Source: Empedobacter sp036647415 (GTDB lineage: Bacteria > Bacteroidota > Bacteroidia > Flavobacteriales > Weeksellaceae). Taken from it: DNA of 64,000 nt. Shown one piece after another: positions 16,701-24,601 of the stretch. Position 1 is the stretch's first letter; each line of letters starts with the position of its first letter. Under the pieces are notes generated by a model that saw only the letters and a list, made by a program, of their open reading frames with translations, had not been told where the DNA came from and ran no database searches. The translations under genes were made by a program, and so were the position numbers. The stretch covers positions 23,604 through 87,603 of the forward strand of contig NZ_JAVXKG010000011.1 of NCBI RefSeq assembly GCF_036647415.1. Reading direction: 5' to 3'.

Positions 16701-18262
16701 TCATATTTTTTATTAACTAGATCATTATTTTCAAGGTACTTAATTAATGATAATTTTGTCCAATAACCATTTTCGTTGATTAATTTATCATAAAACGGCT
16801 TTAAAATTTCATTTTCAATTGTTTTAAAATCATCAATATTAATTATTTCTTTACCTTCTTTAGGCATTAAGAGATCAAAATTTTCAGATGTTATTTTATT
16901 TACTTTATCAAATCCATAGATATAAGTTGTAATAACAAACCAAACTAACTCAGCTGAAAATTTCTTTTTAATATTTAAACTAATTGCTGAGTCTTCGTAT
17001 CTTTTCTTAAATATAGAAAAGTCTAAATACAAATCATCACTAAAATCATCTTTATAAACTAAAAAAGATTTTAAAAATTCTTTAAATGAGTTAAAATTCT
17101 TTTTCAGATTTATTAAATCGGTATCATTTTGTGATAATTGAAATTCAGGATTATTTGTAATTAGATCATAGATAGAATTAATCGTATGTGTTAATAAATT
17201 TTCATTCTCAGTTAGGAAAATTAACTCTCCTTTTATTTCACCTGCGCATTTATAATAATAGATATTTGAAAACAAATAATAAAGTATAGTTGATTTACCA
17301 CTACCAGCTTGTCCATTTATATATTTTGGAAATCTAAATTTTTCTAAAAATTCTGTTTGTTCAGGAAGTAAAGATAGGTTACCAAACTCACTATTTTTTT
17401 GAATTTTCATCCATAAATCTTCATCCTTAAGTACCCAACTTGGATAGGCTTTTAAACTAATTTGACTAATATTTAATATAGTATTTAAATCAATATTAAA
17501 TAAACTATTAAATTCCAATTCAATTTTATCTAAATAATCTTTCTGTAGATGAGTATTACCTCCTCCAAAAATTAGAATTATAGATCTACCATTTACCTGT
17601 ATATTAATATAAAATAACAATACGTTATATTCATAATCTTCTAGTTTATAATATGTTGAGCCATCTGTAATATGAAGTATATCTCCATAATTATCTTTAC
17701 TTATCTTTTTAAAAATATTTTGAAATATTTTTGAATCTTCAACCCTTAAACCCTCTTTTGTTGTATTATTTATTGCATAACTTACCCAATTATAATGTTC
17801 ATAAATATCATAATCTACTTTTAATTTATAATCATTTTGCCAAGCAATTATTTCTTCTGGGATGGTTTCTATTTTAGTTTTAACTTTAGAAATATCATTA
17901 TAACTATGTAAAAAATCATTTAAATCTTCGTTGTTAAACGGATTTTTTTCAATCCATTTACCATCCCTAATATCTACATAATCTTGAAGTGTATTTTTTG
18001 GATTTTTTAATGCTCTAATAAAATATACTACAATTCTATTTAAATTTTTATCATCAATTTGTTTTTCTTCAATAATTGCCTCAAAAAAAGGGTTTTTGCT
18101 TCGGAAAACATATATACTTTTTGTAAAAGAATCTACTTTACCAATACCATTAATATTATTTTTATATTGATTTACATCAAAAAAATTATCTAAAACTTTT
18201 GTAATCGTTTCGTCATATTTTATTTGATTGAGAAAATTATTAGTAAAGTGATAATAAATCAT
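13715..18262 (-). CDS. SF1 (UvrD-like) helicase fused to OLD/AAA_15-type ATPase
   Basis: About 1515 residues from the ATG at 18262; the frame opens 16 codons earlier. In the numbering of the longer frame, residues 1-310 are unassigned. Residues 330-770 form an SF1 helicase: Walker A NGQAGSGKST (333-342), DEAQD (542), YNYRSS (622), DAKGLDFSEVV (720) and YVSVTRSRDEL (756). A helical, repeat-like middle follows. Residues from about 1200 form an OLD/ABC ATPase: TEIKVENFKQFNNLEI, VGDNNIGKTT (about 1227), Walker B TILIDEIDSGIHF (about 1433) and STTHNIECLEYL (about 1470). Gabija splits these jobs between GajA (ATPase plus TOPRIM) and GajB (helicase); here the helicase and ATPase are one chain and TOPRIM is separate. 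Anti-phage defence is inferred. G+C is low, like its neighbours in the island. Confidence 0.8.
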   Translation of the reverse strand: MIYYHFTNNFLNQIKYDETITKVLDNFFDVNQYKNNINGIGKVDSFTKSIYVFRSKNPFFEAIIEEKQIDDKNLNRIVVYFIRALKNPKNTLQDYVDIRDGKWIEKNPFNNEDLNDFLHSYNDISKVKTKIETIPEEIIAWQNDYKLKVDYDIYEHYNWVSYAINNTTKEGLRVEDSKIFQNIFKKISKDNYGDILHITDGSTYYKLEDYEYNVLLFYINIQVNGRSIILIFGGGNTHLQKDYLDKIELEFNSLFNIDLNTILNISQISLKAYPSWVLKDEDLWMKIQKNSEFGNLSLLPEQTEFLEKFRFPKYINGQAGSGKSTILYYLFSNIYYYKCAGEIKGELIFLTENENLLTHTINSIYDLITNNPEFQLSQNDTDLINLKKNFNSFKEFLKSFLVYKDDFSDDLYLDFSIFKKRYEDSAISLNIKKKFSAELVWFVITTYIYGFDKVNKITSENFDLLMPKEGKEIINIDDFKTIENEILKPFYDKLINENGYWTKLSLIKYLENNDLVNKKYEVIFCDEAQDFTKVELEFINSISLYNDYNLENVVQYPIVFAGDALQTVNPTGFKSQVLTSMIYKSLTDPKVGFKLDSSDLVFTPKYNYRSSKAIVDLANIIQTWRKVKLNEEISNLQKSKRNDSYQNQNLVVFVDIDEFQNSTEIINKVEYKTIIVPVNNNEIEEYILKYPILKKFKNIISPIDAKGLDFSEVVIFGFGDYTIDSNLGLYEEKFFFNKLYVSVTRSRDELIIIDSLKSKEVFWSSLINNYSIYIDKENNDPINASFDDYIISNSNSIIQSKEYIVEEDAIQQKEIGDLNKNIPILRIASNHFYKIDNLKEYYYCLGIIEEISENYSKASEYFFNKELANDDSAKKRGLMSLWNSNEYNEILEYKHLKNNFKRLIDCISYVIIEKQNLFDENDLEIIEKYQRELYEIKDKSINKKTLINLFIFNIKNNFDNDIVVRSFQILIDQFKSDVILDDIKNLDSVFYDKKLYSQVINLNSNFNIDNPYYYFSRAELSKRKRKHEDYIVNLGKIIYGDFIKNKGFESFINENDIAQQILDYYRDNDLEELEYNDLYFNIYIVVSQLYCEETIEDSTLKLIENDFKNEKRDLELLSFYYYLLCEDCFDNIIYNKALFLWKKLFLELNENNLDNLNIEYKILCELKNYPYSPFTIEEDANSNNILTEIKVENFKQFNNLEIRDLGQFNLIVGDNNIGKTTALEMFLINENESETYNRLLHSYIERSKLIPDRITDSERDDYIFNVNSDFLNTFYTYNSDSNPLITFFKGKCVHKIILNIKKTENFITGYNLYKFSKEKKYNSQLELVNTLNSPLYSFGKGYGNDLGKAFDKYIKEARLENIFKQNLSLFINDIEDVYLNSNGEIRIRIINEDIDKPLYSFGDGANKLFRILMLLTIHKGKTILIDEIDSGIHFSRFQKFWEIIIEVALKDNTQIISTTHNIECLEYLVEALKNIDNVREKARVIKISRTNRLKSVTYDFNNFNLAIEDNIEIRG

Positions 18263-18434
18263 AGCTCTTAATTTATAAATGAATATTATATATTGAAAAA
18301 AATCATTCAAATATAAATATTAAATAATGCTAATTAAAGTATAATTTCATTATAACTAAAGTTTCATAAAAAAAAATATTAAATAAGTTATATAAAATCA
18401 ATCACTGATAATAGTGATAACCTCGCTAAGTATT

Positions 18435-18660
18435 TTAAGCTAGTTTTTTGTTTTTACACAATAAGGTATAAATCTTGTTTTGTCGTCTATTTTTTTTTAA
18501 GACAAAATAGTCGATTTCCTCTGAGTTTGTTCGAGTGTCATTCGACAATGGTTCGAGAAAAAGTATGTTTTGTCGAACATCAGTCGAACAAAGGTCGAAG
18601 GATTGTCGAAGAAGATACATCAAAAAATACATTTTAGCTAGTCTACTATTTTTTTGTAAG
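18435..18660. other. TCGA-rich repeat cluster
   Basis: Between about 18511 and 18625 the motif TCGA occurs eight times (GTCGATTTC, TTCGAGTG, TTCGACAA, TTCGAGAA, GTCGAACA twice, GTCGAAGG, GTCGAAGA). This lies in DNA that is otherwise nearly free of CG. The cluster is flanked by AAGCTAGT (about 18439) and TTAGCTAGT (about 18636). The 65-codon minus frame over it has no family signature. It may be a binding or recombination region for the nearby serine recombinase. Confidence 0.4.
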
Positions 18661-18829
18661 ACCTCTCCAAATTACAAAACTAACCTCTTGATTAATTCCT
18701 AAGTTAATCAAAACCAATACCTGACATATAGCTCCAATAAATGCCTATTTATAGCTACTTCACCATTTAGAACTACTTTTTATTAAACGATTCAAATGTT
18801 TAAAAACTTTATGAATATTAAAGAGTAAG

Positions 18830-19003
18830 ATGATGAAGAAAGGTGATGAATATTTAAAAATATCTGATAATCAAAAAGATAATATCGATGTAAATCAAAA
18901 AAGACAAGCTAAGAAGGAAGAAAAAGTTGTAAATTTGATTATAGAGATCATTTTATCTACCACTTTAAAGGAATACTATGAAAAGAGCAATAAGATACCT
19001 TAG
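18830..19003 (+). CDS. Small charged protein overlapping the recombinase start
   Basis: A 57-codon frame starting MMKKGDEYLKISDNQKDN and ending KEYYEKSNKIP overlaps the recombinase ATG by 26 bp in another frame. It is strongly charged with a short hydrophobic stretch (VVNLIIEIILSTTL). The overlap suggests translational coupling to the recombinase, as with small accessory factors of large serine recombinases. There is no recognisable family, so it could be a chance frame. Confidence 0.4.
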   Translation: MMKKGDEYLKISDNQKDNIDVNQKRQAKKEEKVVNLIIEIILSTTLKEYYEKSNKIP

Positions 19004-20501
19004 GTTTAGTCAGCTCGGACAGAGTAATGGTTCAATAGAACGACAAGAACTTTATACTGATCAATGGTTAGAATTTAATGAAGTTAAATTAATAGACACT
19101 TTTATTGATCGTGGTAAAAGTGCTCGCACATTTGATCGTCCAGATTTTATTAAACTCAAAGACTTTATTAAGAAACACTACAAAACTGTTGATTATCTTC
19201 TTGTCGACCAACTGGATCGTTTTAGTCGCGATGCAGGTGAAGCGATGAGTATGGTGAAATTATTTCAGAAAAAATACAACATTCAAGTTGTAAGTGTTAC
19301 AGAAGGAATAATCTTCGATTACGACACGCCTGGTAGTTTTTTCAGAGCAGGTTTACAATTACTTCTAGCCGAAGAAGACAACATTAATCGAAGTATAAAA
19401 GTAAAAGGCGGTATTTATACTGCTAAAGCGAAAGAGGGACGATTTGTTTTTAAAAATGCTCCATTTGGCTACAGGAAAATTGGTGAACGAAAAGAACGAA
19501 AACTAATTGTAGAAGAAACAGAAGCTAAAATTGTTCGACATATTTATGATGCATTTCTTAAAAACACGCCACTTTATTTGATAAAAGAAGAAGCTAGAAA
19601 CCTTGGTTTCATCACCAAAGGAAATATGGCGATTGAACGTGTTCTGAAAAATCCTGTTTACGCAGGATTATTAAAAGTAGAAGCCTATAAAAATTATCCT
19701 GGGGGATTATTTGATGCGATCCATGAACCAATCATCGATAAAGCTTCATGGGTGATGGTTCAAGAAAAATTTAAAAATCCAACTAAACAGCGTGTAGTCA
19801 TAGATGATGAACTTCCTCTACGAGGGATATTAAAATGCCATTGTGGGACACCATTATCAGGAGCACCGTCGAGAGGGAAATCAGGAAAATATTTTTACTA
19901 TTATAAATGCAGACATTCACGACACAACAACATTAGTGCTATAAAAGCTCATCATCAATTTTTACAGATTTGTGAGCTGATGAGTTTATCATCTATTCAA
20001 CTCAATAAAATTAAGTCTGAAACGAATAAATCACTTGAAATCGAGTTGTCAAACAATAGAAAAAAGGTTGTTGAAAAACAAAATCAATTACTAGCAGTTC
20101 AAGAGAAGTTATTTTCGGTAGAAGAAAAATGGATTAAAAACGAAGTAAGTAAGGATACTTATCAACGTTGGTTTTCTAGTTACAATGATGAAATTATGAC
20201 ATTAAAGGGGGCAATAGAGAGATATAGTACTGATCAACAAGTTGCTTTTAAAATCTTAGAAAAGAATCTGAATCAATTAACAGATATGAAGTTTGTTTAT
20301 TCTAAAGCTAATACTTTACAGAAAAGAGAATTTGTAAACATAGTGTTCGACAGCAATTTATACTATGAAAATGGTATTTATCGAACCCATACAATGATGG
20401 ATTTATTTTCGAGTAACCATTTGAAAATGAAGGAAGAAAACTTACTTATTTATACAAAAAAAGAGATTCTAAATAATAGAATCCCTTTCAGCGGAGAGTG
20501 A
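18978..20501 (+). CDS. Large serine recombinase (island integrase)
   Basis: This is a 507-residue large serine recombinase. The resolvase catalytic domain opens AIRYLRFSQLGQSNGSIERQ, with the nucleophilic Ser near residue 9. It continues with VDQLDRFSRDAGEA and ARTFDRPDF. A recombinase domain (APFGYRKI, IVRHIYDAFLKNTPLYLI, VLKNPVYAGLL) follows. Next comes a zinc ribbon with LKCHCGTPLSG and KCRHSRHNN, then a coiled coil (about 350-420). Its stop lies inside the 3' end of the antisense tRNA-Ser gene, so the protein's last codons overlap the likely attachment site. It is the best candidate for integrating this island. Confidence 0.9.
   Translation: MKRAIRYLRFSQLGQSNGSIERQELYTDQWLEFNEVKLIDTFIDRGKSARTFDRPDFIKLKDFIKKHYKTVDYLLVDQLDRFSRDAGEAMSMVKLFQKKYNIQVVSVTEGIIFDYDTPGSFFRAGLQLLLAEEDNINRSIKVKGGIYTAKAKEGRFVFKNAPFGYRKIGERKERKLIVEETEAKIVRHIYDAFLKNTPLYLIKEEARNLGFITKGNMAIERVLKNPVYAGLLKVEAYKNYPGGLFDAIHEPIIDKASWVMVQEKFKNPTKQRVVIDDELPLRGILKCHCGTPLSGAPSRGKSGKYFYYYKCRHSRHNNISAIKAHHQFLQICELMSLSSIQLNKIKSETNKSLEIELSNNRKKVVEKQNQLLAVQEKLFSVEEKWIKNEVSKDTYQRWFSSYNDEIMTLKGAIERYSTDQQVAFKILEKNLNQLTDMKFVYSKANTLQKREFVNIVFDSNLYYENGIYRTHTMMDLFSSNHLKMKEENLLIYTKKEILNNRIPFSGE
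20457..20485 (-). terminator. Terminator of tRNA-Ser
   Basis: GATTCTA (20465-20471) pairs with TAGAATC (20477-20483) across a 5-nt loop. On the minus strand the stem is followed by TCTTTTTTT. It lies just 3' of the tRNA and inside the C-terminal coding part of the recombinase. Confidence 0.75.
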
Positions 20502-20576
20502 GGGATTCGAACCCCCGGAGGTGTGACCCTCAACAGTTTTCAAGACTGCCGCATTCGACCACTCTGCCAACTCTCC
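20492..20576 (-). tRNA. tRNA-Ser (anticodon UGA)
   Basis: An 85-nt class II tRNA with acceptor arms GGAGAGT (5') and ACTCTCC plus discriminator G (3'). It has a D-arm GGCAGAGTGGTCGAATGC, the anticodon loop CTTGAAA (UGA), a long variable arm GAGGGTCACACCTC and a T-arm GGGTTCGAATCC. CCA is not encoded. It borders the island and overlaps the end of the serine recombinase gene. Confidence 0.95.
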
Positions 20577-20700
20577 AATAACAACACTTAATGCGTTATT
20601 GCGAGTGCAAATATAGAATGGTTTTTCGTTTTTCCAAACTATAAAATCATTTATTTTTAAAATATTTTTTAACAAAATGATTATCAGTAAAATAAATTTA

Positions 20701-20732
20701 TTGTTTTTTTTAAGTAGTCGTTTATATCTTTG
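20701..20732 (+). promoter_or_regulatory. Bacteroidota-type promoter of the acetyltransferase gene
   Basis: TTG at 20701-20703 and TATCTTTG at 20725-20732, with 21 bp between them, match the -33/-7 pattern of Bacteroidota primary sigma factors. The start codon is 17 bp downstream. Confidence 0.65.
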
Positions 20733-20748
20733 TATTTAATTAAGATTT

Positions 20749-21174
20749 ATGATGATTAGAAGGATTGAAGAGAAAGATTATCAAGATTTGAAGGGTATTT
20801 GGGAAAGTTCTGTAAAGAGTACACATGATTTTTTAAAACAAGAAGATTTTGAGTTTTATAAAGAAAATTTACCCAATTATTTTCCGCATGTAACTTTATT
20901 TGGTTTCGAATTTCAAAATCAATTAGTAGGATTTTTAGGCGTAGCCGAAAAGAATCTTGAAATGTTGTTTATTCATAACGATTTTCGTAGAAAAGGAATA
21001 GGAAAGTTATTGTTAGAGTTTTCAATAAAAGAATTAGAAGTAAAATCTGTTGATGTAAATAAACAAAATCAACAAGCTGTAGATTTTTATTTGAGTCAGG
21101 GTTTTGCAATCGTATCATTGTCTGAAAAAGATGGTGAAGGAAAATCTTATCCAATTTTACATTTAAGCTTATAG
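20749..21174 (+). CDS. GNAT-family N-acetyltransferase
   Basis: A 141-residue GNAT protein. The acetyl-CoA-binding motif A reads MLFIHNDFRRKGIGKLLLEF (about residues 66-85), and the C-terminal QQAVDFYLSQGFAIV is motif B. The length and the N-terminal MIRRIEEKDYQDLKGIWESS are typical of YjaB/YhhY-like small acetyltransferases. The substrate cannot be read from the sequence. It has its own promoter and starts the core region to the right of the tRNA. A second ATG immediately after the first is an equally good start. Confidence 0.85.
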   Translation: MMIRRIEEKDYQDLKGIWESSVKSTHDFLKQEDFEFYKENLPNYFPHVTLFGFEFQNQLVGFLGVAEKNLEMLFIHNDFRRKGIGKLLLEFSIKELEVKSVDVNKQNQQAVDFYLSQGFAIVSLSEKDGEGKSYPILHLSL

Positions 21175-21229
21175 TTTTAGTAGAGTAGCTTAACTTTGTA
21201 AATTATTAAGCAAATTATTAATTTTAGCC

Positions 21230-22396
21230 ATGAATAATTCTTCAGAATATACAACTCAACAAAAAAATAGAATAAGAATTGCAGTTTCGTTGTTTTTCTT
21301 TTCGCAAGGTTTAGCTTTTTCATCTTGGGCAAGTAGAATTCCAACTATAAAATCTGCATTAGGAATTTCCGAAGGTCAGTTGGGAACCTTGTTATTAATG
21401 ATGCCAATAGGTCAATTGTGTACAATGGCTCTGTCAGGTAAATTAGTAGCAAAATATGGAAGTAAAAACGTGCTAAAAATAGTAGTTTTAATTTATCCGC
21501 TTATCCTTTGTTTTATTGGTTTGGCGCAGAATTTTTATCAATTAGGTGCTGTTTTATTTCTATTCGGAGTTATCGGAAATATGTGTAATATTTCGGTGAA
21601 TACGCAAGGAGTAGAGGTGGAGAAGATTTATGGTAAATCGATTATGTCTTCATTTCATGGAGCATGGAGCATTGCTGGTTTTACAGGAGCTTTGATTGGT
21701 TTATTGATGATGAATATTCATATTTCTACTTTTTATCATTTTGTCATTATTTATGCAATTATTGTCTTGAATTGGTTTCTGAATAAAAAATATTTGGTTG
21801 AATCTCTTCCAGCTCCAAAACAAGAAAAGAAATCTATTTTTTCAAAACCAGATACAACATTAGTACAACTTGGTGTAATAGGTTTTCTTAGTATGGCAAC
21901 AGAAGGCGCAATGTTTGATTGGAGCGGTGTTTATTTTCAAGATATTGTAAAAGCGCCACAAAATTTAGTTATCCTAGGTTACGCTTCTTTTATGGTAATG
22001 ATGGCTACAGGACGCTTTGTAGGCGATTATTTTATTAGTAGATTTGGTAAGCAACGTATAATGCAAATTAGTGGATTGTTGATGTTTTCGGGATTAATGT
22101 TATCAGTTTTTGTACCACAACTTATAGTGTGTACACTTGCATTTATGATGGTTGGCTTGGGCGTTGCGTGCAATGTACCAACAGTTTATAGTGTTGCAGG
22201 AAAAAACAAAAAAGTAAATCCAGGCGTTGCTTTAGCAATGGTTTCGAGCATATCATTTTTAGGATTTTTAATGGGACCACCACTTATTGGTTATATCGCA
22301 GAAATGTTTGATTTACGCTACTCGTACGGATTATTTGCTTGTTTTGGCTTGATAATGGTTTTTATGGTTGGACGAATGAAAATCTTTAAGGATTGA
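21230..22396 (+). CDS. MFS transporter
   Basis: A 388-residue major facilitator with about 12 hydrophobic segments. The N-terminal SSWASRIPTIKSALGISEGQLGTLLL and the loop GKLVAKYGSKNVLKI are close to the YbjJ/FucP-type subgroup, and TGRFVGDYFISRFGKQRIM is the second-half signature loop. The substrate is unknown; sugars or drugs are both possible. It follows the acetyltransferase by about 55 bp in the same direction. Its 3' end overlaps a convergent small membrane-protein gene by 66 bp. Confidence 0.85.
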   Translation: MNNSSEYTTQQKNRIRIAVSLFFFSQGLAFSSWASRIPTIKSALGISEGQLGTLLLMMPIGQLCTMALSGKLVAKYGSKNVLKIVVLIYPLILCFIGLAQNFYQLGAVLFLFGVIGNMCNISVNTQGVEVEKIYGKSIMSSFHGAWSIAGFTGALIGLLMMNIHISTFYHFVIIYAIIVLNWFLNKKYLVESLPAPKQEKKSIFSKPDTTLVQLGVIGFLSMATEGAMFDWSGVYFQDIVKAPQNLVILGYASFMVMMATGRFVGDYFISRFGKQRIMQISGLLMFSGLMLSVFVPQLIVCTLAFMMVGLGVACNVPTVYSVAGKNKKVNPGVALAMVSSISFLGFLMGPPLIGYIAEMFDLRYSYGLFACFGLIMVFMVGRMKIFKD

Positions 22397-22738
22397 TTTT
22401 TTGTGAAAGAATTGATAAATAATCACACCAAAAAAATAACATACTACATCGATATAATCTCCTGTATATTTTGGAGAAATTTTAGGCATAATAACCTCGA
22501 ATAAAATACTCAAAACAAGAGCTGTTATAATCAAATAACTTGTTGGATAAATGTAAATTTGATTGTCGTATTTCATTTTCGAAATTATGTAGCTTCCTAA
22601 ATGTGTCATCGCAGGAACTGCAAATATATCTGTCAAATAATGATTAAGATAGTCGATTTCTACCGAATAAATTCGAGTAAGTTTGATAAAAATCCAACTC
22701 AATAAATAGAAACAAAAATAAGGATCGAATAATTTCAT
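22331..22738 (-). CDS. Conserved small integral membrane protein
   Basis: From the ATG at 22738 (MKLFDPYFCFYLLSWIF) the protein has about 135 residues and three or four hydrophobic stretches (YLLSWIFIKL, YIYPTSYLIITALVLSILFEVI, VVCYFFGVIIYQFF). Similar short proteins with an EVIMPKISPKYTGDYIDVVCYFFG-like region occur in Flavobacteriia with no known role. It starts 2 bp after the stop of the small membrane peptide gene upstream, supporting this start. Its C-terminal 22 codons overlap the MFS gene tail-to-tail. Confidence 0.6.
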   Translation of the reverse strand: MKLFDPYFCFYLLSWIFIKLTRIYSVEIDYLNHYLTDIFAVPAMTHLGSYIISKMKYDNQIYIYPTSYLIITALVLSILFEVIMPKISPKYTGDYIDVVCYFFGVIIYQFFHKKSILKDFHSSNHKNHYQAKTSK

Positions 22739-22740
22739 TA

Positions 22741-22860
22741 TTATACAACAAGTAAAATAATCAAAATACAAAAAGCTCCAAGAATCATTAGAAATAGAAA
22801 AAAAGCGTCATCTATTAATTTTTGAGTTGTACTTCGTTTGTCTTTATTTTCTTCCATCAT
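22741..22860 (-). CDS. 39-residue single-span membrane peptide
   Basis: The frame encodes a charged head (MMEENKDKRSTTQK) and one long hydrophobic helix from FFLFLMILG to the C-terminal LLVV. Its TAA is 2 bp before the ATG of the next membrane-protein gene, an arrangement that suggests co-translation. Its size explains why automated gene calls could miss it. The function is unknown. Confidence 0.6.
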   Translation of the reverse strand: MMEENKDKRSTTQKLIDDAFFLFLMILGAFCILIILLVV

Positions 22861-22986
22861 TCAGCTTTTGTACAAAAGTATTTGTTTCATTTAGAATAGA
22901 ATGAAACGAATATCATTGTAAAGTTTTTAAAATAAGATAAGATCAATTGTGATTTTTTTTTATTAGTTTTAAATAAATAATTGAAA

Positions 22987-23325
22987 ATGAAATTTTTTAT
23001 CTATTTACTTTTTCCGACATTTCTTTTTGCACAAGAAGATGTTCAACTTGTTAATTTAAAAAATAAATTATCGATAAATTTTGGTCAGAAATCGGGTTAT
23101 TTTGATTCTAAATATTTACAAGATTTATCCCTTGAAAAGAATAATGAATTGTTGCAGAATTATGTAAAAAATTACGTTAATCAACCGATAAGTATTTATC
23201 CTTTAAATCCTATTGAAGAAAAAATTACTTATAGATATGATGACACAATGACGAATAGAGAAAATTTTATAAGAAGTGTTGTTCACGAATTATTTTTGAG
23301 TAAACCACTGAAATTAGGGAAATAA
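22987..23325 (+). CDS. Small secreted protein, unknown function
   Basis: Using the ATG at 22987, the 112-residue product has a clear signal peptide (MKFFIYLLFPTFLFAQ) with cleavage after FAQ. The mature part is polar with no recognised domain; ITYRYDDTMTNRENFIRSVVHELFL near the end may be helical. The frame opens at a TTG two codons earlier. The gene stands alone and ends at a strong bidirectional terminator shared with lysA. Confidence 0.6.
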   Translation: MKFFIYLLFPTFLFAQEDVQLVNLKNKLSINFGQKSGYFDSKYLQDLSLEKNNELLQNYVKNYVNQPISIYPLNPIEEKITYRYDDTMTNRENFIRSVVHELFLSKPLKLGK

Positions 23326-23326
23326 A

Positions 23327-23357
23327 AAAAGCTCAATCCATAACGGATTGGGCTTTT
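23327..23357. terminator. Bidirectional terminator between the small secreted gene and lysA
   Basis: AAAAGCTCAATCC and GGATTGGGCTTTT form a 13-bp stem with one G-T pair and a 5-nt loop. It has an A run on one side and a T run on the other. Confidence 0.85.
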
Positions 23358-23389
23358 AAAATACTATGAAATATATGAAAATTCTTAAC

Positions 23390-24601
23390 TTAGAATTTTA
23401 TTTCCTCTGTTGTAGCTAAAATATCTTGTAAATTTTCGCGACGACGAATTAAATAATCCTTATCATCAATCAATAAAACTTCTGCTGGTTTTAGGCGAGA
23501 ATTGTAGTTAGAAGCCATCGAGAAGCAATATGCTCCAGCGTTATGGAATAATAAAACATCTCCTTCGCTAATCTCGTTTATTTTACGATTTGTACCAAAA
23601 GTATCCGTTTCGCAAATATATCCAACAACAGTATAATAACGAGAACGTCCTTCTGTGTTAGAAATATTTTCTATTTCGTGATGAGCACTATAAAACATTG
23701 GACGAATCAAGTGATTAAAACCTGTATCTATACCAGCAAAAACGGTAGAAGTTGTTTGTTTTATAACATTTACAGTTGCCAAAAAAGACCCTGCTTCAGA
23801 AACCATATATTTACCTGGTTCAAACATTAATGTTAATGGCTTGCCATAAGCTTTTTCAAACTCATTGAAACGAGCTGCTAAACGCTCTCCCAAATAATCA
23901 AGATCAGTTTCATCAGCTCCAGGATAATAAGGTACTTTAAATCCAGATCCGAAATCAATGTATGTTAAATCTTTAAATTCTGCTGCAACTTCAAATAAAA
24001 TTTCTGCTCCTTGTAAGAAAACATCAATATCTAAAATATCAGAACCCGTATGCATGTGAACACCGTCTAAATGTAAACCTGTATTTTCTACAACACGTTT
24101 GATATGTGGTAATTGATGAATAGATATTCCGAATTTAGAATCGATATGTCCTACCGAAATATTTGCATTTCCTCCAGCCATAATATGTGGATTGATACGC
24201 ACACAAACAGGATATTTAGGGAAATCTTGTCCAAAAGTTTCTAATACCGATAAATTATCAATATTGATACGAACACCTAATGCAATAGCGCTTTTTATTT
24301 CCGAATAAGAAACACCATTTGGCGTATAAATAATCTCTTTTGGTTTGAAACCCGCTAATAATCCCAATTCTACTTCTTGTATAGAAACCGTATCTAAGCC
24401 AGCACCAAGCGATTTGAAATATTTAAGAATATTAATATTTGTGTTTGCCTTACATGCATAATTTAACTTTAAACGTTTTACTGTAGAAAATGCATTTGTC
24501 ATCTTTTCATATTGCGATTTTATTTTATTCGCATCATATACATACAATGGCGCACCATATTTTTGCACCAATTCTAATAGACGTTCTCTATTCAGTTCCA
24601 T
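23390..24601 (-). CDS. lysA: Diaminopimelate decarboxylase
   Basis: This PLP enzyme of fold type III performs the last step of lysine synthesis, meso-diaminopimelate to lysine and CO2, in the cytoplasm. The PLP lysine lies in KLNYACKANTN (near residue 50). Other signatures are VHMHTGSDILD, YIDFGSGFKVPY, MFEPGKYMV and GAYCFSMASNYN near the C-terminus, where Cys-Glu-Ser/Tyr residues complete the site at the dimer interface. The length of 403 residues is normal. The gene appears monocistronic, ending at the shared terminator. The start ATG (MELNRERLLELVQKYGAPLYVYD) is well placed for the N-terminal strand. Confidence 0.95.
   Translation of the reverse strand: MELNRERLLELVQKYGAPLYVYDANKIKSQYEKMTNAFSTVKRLKLNYACKANTNINILKYFKSLGAGLDTVSIQEVELGLLAGFKPKEIIYTPNGVSYSEIKSAIALGVRINIDNLSVLETFGQDFPKYPVCVRINPHIMAGGNANISVGHIDSKFGISIHQLPHIKRVVENTGLHLDGVHMHTGSDILDIDVFLQGAEILFEVAAEFKDLTYIDFGSGFKVPYYPGADETDLDYLGERLAARFNEFEKAYGKPLTLMFEPGKYMVSEAGSFLATVNVIKQTTSTVFAGIDTGFNHLIRPMFYSAHHEIENISNTEGRSRYYTVVGYICETDTFGTNRKINEISEGDVLLFHNAGAYCFSMASNYNSRLKPAEVLLIDDKDYLIRRRENLQDILATTEEIKF

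Noticed and set aside
13047..18262. Ordinary restriction-modification system
   Set aside because: No methyltransferase, specificity subunit or HsdR/PD-(D/E)XK motif is visible; the domains are SF1 helicase, OLD-type ATPase and TOPRIM.
18435..18632. 65-codon minus-strand frame
   Set aside because: It is built on the TCGA repeat cluster and shows no protein family features.
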